Source: an uncultured Clostridia bacterium (GTDB taxonomy: Bacteria > Bacillota > Clostridia > Christensenellales > Borkfalkiaceae). From it: DNA of 64,000 nucleotides. This document shows positions 18,701 through 30,700 of the stretch, piece after piece (position 1 is the first letter of the stretch; the number at the start of each line of letters is the position of its first letter). The stretch covers positions 36,199 through 100,198 of the forward strand of contig CANQHG010000005.1 in assembly GCA_947623655.1 (NCBI GenBank). The letters run 5' to 3'. Position numbers and translations under genes: made by a program. The notes under the pieces are model-generated. The model did not search any database. It was given only the letters and a program-made list of their open reading frames with translations, and was not told the DNA's origin.

Positions 18701-21700
18701 AAGACGAGCTGTGCCGGCGTGGAGACACTGACTTCGCGGATACGGCCGCCCTCAATTCTGTCGATCTGAACATTCGAGTTCACCGTAACATTTTCAAGCG
18801 TCACATCACTCAAAGTGAGAACTCCGTTCGCTGCACGGGTGCCGCCGACAACTTCGCTGGGCTTGGTGCCGCTCTGTGCACCGCTCGGATAGGTGTAAAG
18901 CGCTTCAACAGTAACGTCTTTCACGCTGACGTGTTCCATACCGCCGCAGACGGAGGAGCAGAACTCACCGACAACCGCGCCGACGAAGAGATTCGCCATG
19001 TTGTCCTTGGCGTAGTCATCAGTGCAGAAACCAAACACATCAACGTTTTCAACCGTGACGTTGGTGATGTGGAAACCGCTATTAGGGTTCGTCACGTTAT
19101 TTGCCCTGTTGTAGTAGCCGACCGCGCCGCCGACCTTACGGGAGCCCATGACGGAAATATTCTTGACGGTGAGGCCGTCATAAGTGTAAGTGTCGCCCTC
19201 GCCCGTGTAGCCGATGATACCGCCGACGTTGTCGCCCTCGAGCTGAGAAACAATGCCATTCTCATCGACTGCGGCAACGCCGTCAATGTGGCTCAGCAAG
19301 TCGCCTGCTTCGACTGTGGCATTCTGAATGTTGCCATAGCCACCGCCGACCACGCCGCCGACCTTGTAGTTACCGACGATCACAATGTGGCCGCTGACTT
19401 TTACGTCCTTGACCCAAACGGAGGAGAAATACCCGCCGACTACGCCGCCGATCGAAGTGGAACCGGAGACGATAGGATCGATCACTTCGACCCCTTCAAT
19501 CGTGGTGTGATCATTCGCGTGACCCACGAGAGCGCCGACGCTATCCTTGCCCGAAACAACGGGGTTCGAAAGTTTGACGTTCTTGATGACCGCATTGCCG
19601 TCCGTGTAACCGAAGAGCCCCGCATAGTCAAGCGTACCGACCTTAAAGACGCTGTGTTGAAGGCTTCCGTCGCCGATCAAAAGACCGCGAACCGTATAAC
19701 CTTGCCCGTCGAAGGTACCCTTGAAGGGATTATCGCAGACTTTGGTGGTTCCATTGTTGGTTTGCACATCATGGAACTCTGATCCGCCGATCGGAGTCCA
19801 TTCGCCGCTGAGGGTGACATCTTTCTCGAGGTAAACAGTTTCACCATTGAAATCGTGGCCGCCGTTCACCATGTCGCGGAAGGTCTTCATGCCCGCTTCA
19901 TTGGAAACATAGTAGCCGTCATCTTTCGCCTTGAGGCCATTCCAAATGACTTCAATATCGTTGTCCAAGAATGTAGGGATTTCGTCTTCTGCCGTGCCGC
20001 AAGGGCCCGAAAGACCTTTGTTCATCATGAGCGCGTCCGGTGCGATTACCGTGACGGAGCCTGTATTGCCGCTGTAAGTAGCCAAACCGCTGTTCGGAAC
20101 AAGAGCGCCCGTGTACCGCTCATAGATCCGGAAGTCTGTTTCCACCAAGTCGCCATCTTTTGGCGTCTTGCCTTGGATCCCGATTGCAGAAACGTCGATC
20201 GTGACGTCAATAAGCCTATTGCCAGAAACGGTCACGTCTGACTTATGATCGGTGCCGCCGACGACACCGCCGACCATGCCGAAGCCGTCATCCGCGTTCT
20301 CTTCGCTCTGCACAAGTGCAAGCAACTTGACGCTGCCGACCGTATTGCCACTGACTTTCGCTTCGGTGTGTTCACCCGCAACAAATCCAACGACGCCGCC
20401 GAGTTTGTAATTCTGGACAGAGAGTGTACCGACGGTAACCGCGCAATTTTCAACGTGCGAATTGCCGCTCATGTGACCGACAACGCCGCCGACCCACGTA
20501 CCGCCGACGATTGTTGCATCGTGGATCGTAACATTCGTAACCGTGGAATCCGTAATCCCGGATGCAAGCGCGCCGACATATTCCGCCTTGGGCGCATTGA
20601 TGTTTACATTGTCGATGGTGAGACTCTGAACGGTTGCACCGTTAAGATTTCCAAACAAACCCGTTGTATTTCTTGCCGTCGTGCTTTCGATCTTGAGACC
20701 GCTTATCGTATACTCTTTACCGTCGAACTCGCCGCTGAAAGGTTTCTCACTCGTTCCGATAGGTGTCCAGTTCACCCCCCCCAGATCAATATTTTTAGCG
20801 AGGGTCACTGTTTCACCTGCAAAGCTGTAGCCATTGTTGACAAGCTCTGCAAAATAGGTGAGACCGTAAGCGGAATAAATTTTGAATTTGGACGTCTCGA
20901 ACGAGTTGCTGTTCCAAGTGTAGTTCATCTCGAAGTCGAGATTGTTTTCATCTGCACCGACGGTGAGCTCAACTGTGGCGCTCGTTACAGTGAGGTTGGC
21001 TTCGAGACTATCGCCGACGATCTTCCCGAGGCCGCCGATGAGGCCGCGGTTGAGGAGCATTTCGCTGCTTTGACCGCGATAGATCGTGAACTCGCTCTCA
21101 TTGCCGCTTACCTCAAGGTTACCGACAAGGCCGCCGACGAAACCGCCGACAAGAGAGGTGTTTTCTGCCGTGGTGAGCGTGAGAACCGCACTTTTGACCG
21201 TGATATCGCTGAGCGTGAGCGTCGCATCGGCCGTGAAAACGAGACCGATCACGCCGCCGAGCTCATACTTTGCGGTGAGTTGGACACTCTCGACGGTGAT
21301 ATCTGTGTAGGCTCTGTCGTTCATCGAGTAACCGACGACGCCGCCGACGCAGATGCCGTTGCTTGCCGTGATCGTTACGCCTTTAACGCTGATGCCTGAA
21401 TAGGTGTTCGATTGCGAAGCGCCGACAAGGCCGCCGATTGCGCCGCACTGATATTCAGTCGCATCGATCGTGAGCGTACCGCTGAAGCGGATGTTCTCAA
21501 CTGTAGCATGCGCAAGGTAGCCTACAAGGAGGCCCGCATCGGTGCGCTTATCGCTCGGAGCACCGGTGATGGTGATTTCATTCTTCCCGCCGAACACGAT
21601 ATTCTTGAGCAGGGGATTTGCCTGATGATCCGGTACTTCCTCTTCGTCGTTCCAGCCAACAAGGCCGAAGAGACCGACGTATTTGTCTCCCGTGAGGTAG

Positions 21701-24700
21701 ACATTGGAGATCGTGTGATCCATACCGTCGAACATGCCGAGGAAGCGGTTTGTAGGATTACCGATCGGGGTCCAAGGATTTGTTTCGCTGCCCGCAAGGT
21801 CGATATTCTTGATGAGGGCGACGATTTCGTCTTTGAAAGAATGACCGCCGTTGACAATTTCCGCAAAGGCCTTGAGACCTGCAGCACTTTCGATGAGGTA
21901 ACCCTTAACGATGTTGCCCTCGAAGTCTGCAATTTCGCCGTAGAAGATCCCCTCTTTCCCTTGAAGAAGCTCGCTCTCCATGTTGGTGACATTTGCAAGG
22001 GACTCGGTGATCGAAGACTCATTTTTGCTCTCGTCAGCATTGATTGCCGCGCCGATGAAACCGGAAGAAGCGAGATCTTCGACCGTTTCGTCAGAGGTGG
22101 AGAGATCACCCGTGAAAGTACTGTCGCTGATCGTAAGCTTGTATCCGCCCGTAGCATACTGGATACCGCCGACGAGGCCGCCGACATACTTGGTGGACGC
22201 CGTGACGTTTGCAGTTACATGCACATCGGTGAGCGTGGAAGCGTAAGAGTCGAGGCATGCGTAGAGGCCGCCCGCCCATTGACCCGTAACGTTAAGGTTG
22301 GTGTTGATCTCTGTGGCCAATGTCTGTGCGACGTGACCTGCGATACCGCCGACCTGCGCGCCGTTATCGTTCTTGCCCTCGGACTTCACAATACTGTTAT
22401 CCGCGGCGTTGATCGTGACCTTGTTAAGCGTGGAGTTATTGATGTATCCCGCAATACCGCCAACAAAGTCGCCCTTGGTTTGAATGCTTACTTCTCCCTG
22501 AACGGTAACGTTGGAGAGCAACGACCTGCCCGCATCGCCGCCCGTGGGGCCGAAATACCCCGCAACTGCGCCGACATAATCTACGTTTTCAACGTTGATA
22601 TTAACGTTTTCAAGCGTGAAGTTCTGAAGGCATGTGGCAGATTTGTAAATATCGTCCCTAACATTGCCGAACAGACCGAGATAACCGTGATCAGCGCTCT
22701 CGATATTGAGATTGGAAATGGTGAAGCCCTGACCGTCGAACGTGCCTCTGAAAGGATTACTCTGAGAGCCGATAGGTTCCCAATTCACCCCCCCCGCAGG
22801 TGCGCGGCGGGTCTTGGAAGCGACGACCTGAGGATTGAGGTCGATGTTGTCCTCGAGGACAACAGTTTCGCCCTCAAATCCTTCAGGGACAGTGTGATTG
22901 TTGTGCGTTACTTTTGCGCTACCGGGTGCACGGTCGTTGATGAGCGTGCGGAACGTTTGGAGACCCTCAAGGCTCAAGATATGCCACTGATCGTGGTCAT
23001 AAACAAGGCCCTTAGCATTCTTGTCTACACCATAAATGGTGCTGACATGATCACGTTCGTTCTTAAAGTAACCGCCTTCGACGTTGACGCCTTTCTCTGC
23101 CGCTTGCGCGTCAAACATGTTACCAACCATCCATTCGATGAATTGATCTGCTTTGGCGTCTTTGTGGGTATACTCAACCTTATAGCCCGCCAAGCCGTCG
23201 GGATCAGTTTCGGTATAACCGTCGCGCTTACCGGTAAGGACTGCGTTTTTAACGGTATTAGAGGTGAATTCCATGGCAGTGCCGTCGTTGTAACCGACGA
23301 GACCGCCAATTTCCGCATAAGCGGTAAGTTTCGCTTCTGCAACCGTATTGCCGACGAACTCAGAGCCCTTGCTGAAGCCGACAAGACCGCCAATCTTTTC
23401 GCCGTGGTTGAATATAGGGCCGCCGTCTTTCATGAATTTTTCGGGGATTGCAGTAGCCTCAAGACCGACAACAAGGTTATTCTCATATCCCTCGGTGCCG
23501 ATGTCCCAAACGCCCTCGCTGCAATCGTTATGACCGACGAGACCGCCGACATAGCTATGACCTTTAACAAATGCGTTTGCTACAGTGACGTTTTTGAATG
23601 CCGTAGCCTTACCTGTACCGATGACAACGCCAACACCGTCGTGACCGACGACCTTAGCACCGTTGATGTTGAGGTCCATGATCACAGCGCGGCTCGTACG
23701 ACCGAAGAGACCCATGCTGTTGCCACCGACGCAAGCTTCAGCCTCCGTGTGCTCGTTATGGCCAAGGATCAGAAGATTGGAGATCGTGTAGGCATTCGGA
23801 TTGAGCGTGTAGCCGCTGTCTTTTCCGTCGACCTCGATCGGAGTGCCCTCAGTGCCTTCTTCGGCTTCTTTATATGCCGTGAAGATACCGCTGAAGACCG
23901 CTTTCGGAGCGCCATTAATAGCGACATCGGAATCGTTGCCGATAGGCGTCCAAGATTGATTCTCGAGATCGATATCTGCCATCAAGTGGACAGTTTCACG
24001 CTTGATCGTTTTGTGATCGGGGAAAGATTCCGCATAGCTGTTGCCGCCGTTGACCTGATCGCGGAAGAACTTAAGGCCCTCAATACCCATGATCTGATAC
24101 TCGGACGTCACTTCGCCGTCTGCATTCCACTTCGTATCCTGAACGAACTGACCGTTCTCGTCATGTACAACGTTGAGCGTGGAGTCCTTGATCGTGAGCG
24201 TGCCCGTTTGCGTTGTGGTGTAATCGCCCACAAGGCCATAGTTCGCGTAGCTTGTGGAGGAAGAGCTCGACCAACCGACTCTCTTGAACGAACCATTGAA
24301 ATGCGCGTTTTTAATCGTGCATGCGGTGTCTGCAGAGGTTGCCGTAAGAGCGCCGATGATGCCGCCGATCTGGAGATAGTTGGCTTCCGTAACAGCCGAG
24401 GCCTTTACGTTCGCCGCCGACCAGACGGGAGCTTCCGCCGTGCCGACCGTGATGTTGCCATCTGCCAAGCCGACTACGCCGCCGACTGCAGCGGAGCCTG
24501 CGACGGAAACGCCTTGATCGCCTTCGGCTTTGACAAAGTTGCCGTTTTGCATGCTACCGCCGACATAAATTTCGCTGAGCGTGCAACCATCCTTGGCAAC
24601 GCCGACGACCGCACCGACATTAGGCGTATCGTTTGTGGCAATCGTAACGCTGTTTACGGTAACATCGCTAACGCTGCTTGCTTCAATGGAACCTGCAACT

Positions 24701-27700
24701 GCACCGACATTGCCGAGATAGCCGTTGAATGTGCTTGCTGCAACGTTGATACCTGTAATCGTGGTATCTTTGGCATGCGCCACGAGAGCGCCCGTGTCAC
24801 GGCTCGTAGCATTCTCATCCAATTTGAACTCAAAGCCATTGAGCTCGAAGTTCGAGAGCGTTGCGCCGTTCGTGTAACCGAAGAGACCGGCAAGATCGGA
24901 TGTGCCGCTGTATTTGAGACCCTTGATGATCCAATTCAAACCGGCAACCGTGTAAGGCACGCCGCCCTCGCTTACCTTGTCGAGCGTGTAGCTACCGTCG
25001 AAAGTGCCGTTGAACGGATGATCGGAGGTGCCGATCGGAGTCCAAGGCGCGTCGGCCGTGTAGACGCTGAGGTCGAGCGTGTAGTTGTCGGGCGCCGAGG
25101 CGGCCGAGGTGGCGGGCTTCACAGTCTTTTCAGAGAAGTTAAATCCGCCGTTTACAAGCGCCGCAAAGCTGTTGAGCCCCGTCGGAACGCTGTAGATGTA
25201 GTAAATGTTATCGTCAATGGCCGTCACATTGTTATCTTCGTCTTCATCAAGAAGATCCGCAAGCGTACGACCGAAGTCGTCCGCAAGAACAATATGGACA
25301 TTCTCCGTAGCCCCTGCAGCAACATGTGTAAACAGAAGCATAACGTTCATCAAGAACTTATCTCTGTCTCCGGATTGATATGTGCCGTCAGGCATAATGC
25401 AATCGTCGTCGCCCAGGAAGAAGTCGCCGCTCAGAACATTCATATCGGTATCGAGAACTACGTTATAACCGACAAAGTCGTAAGCTTTCGTCGGGTTCGT
25501 CGAACCCGAATATGTCCTACGATAGATGTCTGCAGAACCGACAATATGACCTTGCGTATCTTCAACGCCGTTGAAGACTTTGTTGTCATTCGTGACATAG
25601 ACCTGCGCATTGCCACCCATGTCGACATACGCTTCTTCAACTTCAAGGAAGTATACAGGAACCGTTTCGGCTGCGTCTTCGGGCGTTACATCGATCATGG
25701 TGTTACCCATAATGTATGCCGAGTAGGCTGCAGCGCGGCCGCTGTTCTGATGAAGATCGATCGCGAAGAACTTATCTTTCCCACCTTTCTTCTCGCCGGA
25801 CACGTAGAACGTGTTCTTGGAGATCGTGAGAGTAAGCGAGACATCTTCAGCATTGACCGTTTCGATCATCTTGATGACTGCTTCCTGCGTGTTGTTGTAA
25901 GGCTTCTCCGCAGAGCCGAAAGTGTTACCCGTAAAGTAGCTCTTCCCGCCGAGCGCCATCCAAGAACTGATAAAGCCATTCGTACCGCCGCCAAAGACAA
26001 GGTTATTCTCTACCTCAACGGTGAAATATCTATAGACATTCGTGCCTTGGCTCTTTGCATTGATGAAGCCGATGTTGTATTGCCAATCCCCGTTCGACTC
26101 TGCAGGCTGTACGTCTACATAAGAATTCTCAAGACGCAAGGTGTAGAACGCATTATTGAGATAGAGCATCGACTTGCCGGTGAAGCGAAGATTGCTGAAT
26201 GAGAATGTTGCTTTCTTGCCTTCGAAGCCCTCAAGCGTGAAGATCTCGTCATTGATAACGTTGACTTCGTTGGTCTTGACGTCGAGAGCGCTGAGGCCGA
26301 CGAAATCGACATCAGCATTGCCCTCCTCGTCGATCACAGCCGTGAATACAACACCGTCGTTCACGCCGAAGACAACATTGATCTTGGAGCTCTTGACCGT
26401 GGCCGTGCCGCTGTAGAAGCCGAAAGGCGCCGCCGCGAAATCGCCGGGTTTAACACTCGTTGCGCCATTCAAGGACTGAACCCAACCGCCCTCGATCGCT
26501 ACGCCTTCGATCGTGGCATTCGTCGCAGTTGCGGCGACAACAGCCGTCGTAGCAACGTTAGGCTCGGCGAGGGTGAGGTTTTCAACTTTGCCTTCCAGGT
26601 TGCCGAAGAGCGAGCCCGTAAGGTGAGCGATCATGAAGTTCTTTTTCTCGCCTGTGCCCCTGAAAGTGCCCGCGAAAGGCTTACCCTCTGCGCCGATGCC
26701 GCTCCATGCGACATTTGCCATTTCGATGTCGGCGCCGAGCGCAACGGTCTGATTTGCGAACGATACGCCGCCATTGACAAGTTTGGCAACATTGACAAGG
26801 CCGTTTGCAGTGTATACAGTGGCAACGAGGCTTGCTTGCTCTCCGTTCGTGAGCGTAGACGTGCTGCCGCCGACGGTGAGCATGAGCCCACTTGCCAAGA
26901 TGTTTGCATTGACTTCGAACGTGAACGGCTTCTCTGCATGGCTGAGAGTGTAGTCGACGCTGACATTCGCCGCGGGGAATACATTCTTGCCGCTTGCCCA
27001 GCTATCCGTCGCATCGCCCTTGAGCACGGAGCCGACGAGGCCGCAGTTGTAGACGAGGAGTGCGAGATCGTCGTACTCGTTGTCTTCCGTCATGTACCGG
27101 TTATCGATCGTGCCGTTGAAAGATACGCCTGCGACTGTGACGGTCGCGCCGCTTGCAACAGCGCCGACGAGAGCGCCGATCGAACGCGCGTTCTTCTGCG
27201 CATCCGTTTCGCCCTTGTGCGTTGCGGTGATCGTACCATTGACAGCGACGTCGATAATCTTCGTCTCGCCGCCATTGGCAACATTGATGAGGCCGCCGAC
27301 TTGGGAAACGCCCTCGACGTTGACTTGCTTCAGATTGAGGTTCTCGATCGTCGCGCCGTCGGTATAGCCAAAGAGTGCGGACGTGAGACCCGTGATCGTA
27401 TGGCTTCCCGTAAGGTTGCCTTCTGCATCATAGATGCCGCCGTCGAACGTGCCCTTGAAGGTGTTGGCTCCATAGGCATCCAAAGGAGTAGTATCAGCAC
27501 CAATCGGGATGAGAGCATATTCGTACTTATATTCGTTATCGTCTTGAGACTTGAGCCAGTTGCCCTCTGCATCTTTGAGGTCGGCAATATTGATGTCGTT
27601 GAGAAGCTTGACCTGCATTCCCTCTGTGTCGGGTCTGGAGTCAAACTTGGCCGTATAGAACGACTGCGTCTTCGAGACCATGTCGGCGAAGCGCTGCAAG

Positions 27701-30700
27701 CCGGTCGCATTCTCGATCTCATATACACCATTATTGATGTAGAGACCTTCGTCGAGCTTGGCGCGAAGCATGTTCTTTCCCTCAAAGTTGACAGTGCCGG
27801 AGCCGTAAGGATCTTTATAAGCGCCATAAGCGCCGCCGACATAGCCGTCGTGGAACACTGCCTTAGTATAATACTTTTCGTTATACTTCGTAGCGGAGTT
27901 CGCGGGACGTTCAAGAATCACATCCGTCGCGGTAATGCCTTTGACCGTGATAGAAGTGGTACTAAGGCCGAGGGAGCCCGCAACCGCACCGACATTCTTC
28001 GCGTAGAGATTCGTGGTGCCATTGTCATAGGTATCACCCGTAAAGGCTTGCTGAATGATATGGATATTAGTTACTGTGGAGTCGGATACAGTTGTGCTGC
28101 CGTTCCCGGTCATAACGCCCGCGAGACCGCCGAGGTTGCGATAACCGCTGATTGTAAGGTTGCTTGCGTGCAAACCAGTGAGCACAGTAGTGCCACCCGT
28201 ATGGCCTACGATACCGCCAATGAAGGTGCCAGGAATCCCTCTACCATTCGAAGCGATCTTACCGCCCGCATTTGCATTGAGCGTGACGTTTTCGAGGTGA
28301 GAATAAGTCATACCGACGACGCCACCAACACGGATGTAGTTCTCCGATTGGATGTTGATATCGCCATCGACGAGGATGTCTTTGATTGCGCCGCCGAGCT
28401 GATATGTATGTCCGACCAAAGCGCCAATCGCAGGATAATAGGACATGCCCATGCCGAAAGAGTTAGTTGCCGACGGGTTCGCCTTAATGGTGACATTCTG
28501 AAGATGAATGCCTTCCAACTTGGCAGAACGGGAAGCACCGTACGTGACATAACCAAACAGACCGAGCGTCCAATACGTCATATCCACATCGGGACCGTAC
28601 GAGGCCAAATCTTTCTTCCCATCGTCTACTATCGTTCTGTCGATCGTGAGGTTCTTGATCGCATAGCGATTTTCTTGATACGTCGTGGTGAACGTACCGG
28701 AGAAAGCTGTACCTGCGTTCCAAGTGCCGATAGGCGTCCAGTTGATGCCTGCAAGCTCGATATCCTGCGTGGTGACAACCGTCTTGCCGTCGAAACTCTC
28801 GGCGGGCTGAGCTTCTTCCGCACCGGAGAGTTTGAACGTGCCGTTGACCATGTCACGGAAATAACCGAGACCGTTGGCATTATTCACATAGTAGTGCGTA
28901 TCATAGTCCGCAACGTGCTGGACAAAGGCGAGAGGATCGGCAAACGCAAGGTCGATGATCCAAACAAGATCGTCCGCTCCTCCGATATCGGCAACATCAT
29001 TTTCAAGGTTCTCGGCCTTATAGTTGTGATCCTTACCGAAGTTGGAGCCAAGGTAAACCTGACCGCGGATCATGTTCGTGCCGTGCAACGCTTCCGCGTT
29101 GAATGCGACGAAGGAGAACGCATTTTGATCGCCTTCGGTGAACGCGCCGCCATCGGCGAGGGTGTAAGACCCGTATGTAAATGCCTCAAAGAGCGTGTTG
29201 GAATCGTTGAGCGTGTTCTCCGTGCCGCAGAAGAAGTATTTACCGCTTGCGCCGCTTGCGCCTTGCGACTCGATCTTGAGGATACCGAAATCTTCGCTTT
29301 CCGCGTTATCGCTCACGTTGACAGCGTTGTTTCTGAAGTCAACGGAGAACGTGTTCGCGCTGTGGTCTTCGTCGGAGTAGAAGTCGAACGCGTAGAAGGA
29401 AGCGTTGTCGCCGTCTTTCGTCGTTGCGCCGTAAACGGTGTTGCCAACGATGCTGAAGAAGGCATCCGCATCGATCTTCATGAACTTGACAGCCCATTCA
29501 TCGGCCATAGGAGCGGTATCGCTGCCGAAGACGTTGTTCTTGATCGAGACTTCGCCGTTTACATTATTATACATGTAGACGGCGCGGCCGCTTGCGAATG
29601 TGTTGCCCTCGAGGACGAGCGACGTGAGAGCAGTCGTGCCCGCTTCGTAGCTTCCGAAGATGGGAGCATTGTGGGTATCGGCCGTGTTGGTCGTTTCGAT
29701 ATAGCTGTTCTTGAGAGAGAAAGCTTTTGCCGCATCGAGGTTGAAGTAACCCGCCTGGGTACCGCCTTCGATGGCTTTGTTTGTGAGCTTGATGTTTTCA
29801 AACTCGTAGCTTGCGCCGCCGAGCGTATATGCGCCCGAGAGCGTGAGAGGATAGGTGGCATTGGCGCTTGCCGCAGCCGGCATAATAGGCGTGTTACCTG
29901 CGACTTTTACAGTGACTTCGCCAATGCCGGGCAAGGATTCAACCTGCGCCCACGTGACTGTGACGGTACCGACTGAGCTGTTCGCATCATCAAGGTCGGT
30001 GAGAAGAGTATATTCGATTTTAACATTCGATATCGTCTGCGCTTCACTTGCCTCAGCGAGACCGTAGGTCGTATCGGTGCCTGCGATGAACTTGTCGAGC
30101 TCGGTATATGCGATCTTAGACTCGATGTTCAACGAGATGATCTGAGCCTGACGGCCAAGCTTTTTGAAGAGCGAACCTGTAATATTCTTAATGGACAGGC
30201 CGTTACCGTTGAGCGTGCCGTTGAACACATGATCATCATCACCAATCGGCTCGAATTCTTCGCTTTCGGGGATCGTGACGTTACCCGTGACGTTGACAGT
30301 CGCGCCTTCGAAGTCTTTCCCGCCCTTGAGCGCATTGCGGAATGCGCGGAGTGCGTCGTTATTGGGAATGTTGTAGCTGGTACCGCTGAACTTCTCGCTC
30401 ATGTCGAGGATCAGCGTCCAACCCTCGGTTTGCAGGGCGTACATCTTGAAGCCCGTGTAATCGTCGAAACCGTAGTAGGTCTGGAGATAGAAGTCGCCGA
30501 GAACAGCGCCTTCGACCAAACTGTTGAAAGCAGGATCTTCGGTGTCGGGTTCGATCGTGCCATAGAACCACTTGGTGCCACGCTGATCGGAAAGGACGCC
30601 GAGACGGACCCATGCGCTTGCGACGCCGGAAACAGTGGAAGGCGTCAACTGCCAAAGGGTCTTGTCGGTAAGGTTGAAGTAGACGTCGTAGTCCTTTGCT

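Noticed and set aside
16366..29976. Very long plus-strand open frames (over 1000 codons) opposite the giant surface-protein gene
   Set aside because: They arise because codon choice on the minus strand leaves few stops in the opposite frame. They have no ribosome sites and read as Arg/Val/Asp-rich sequence without domains.
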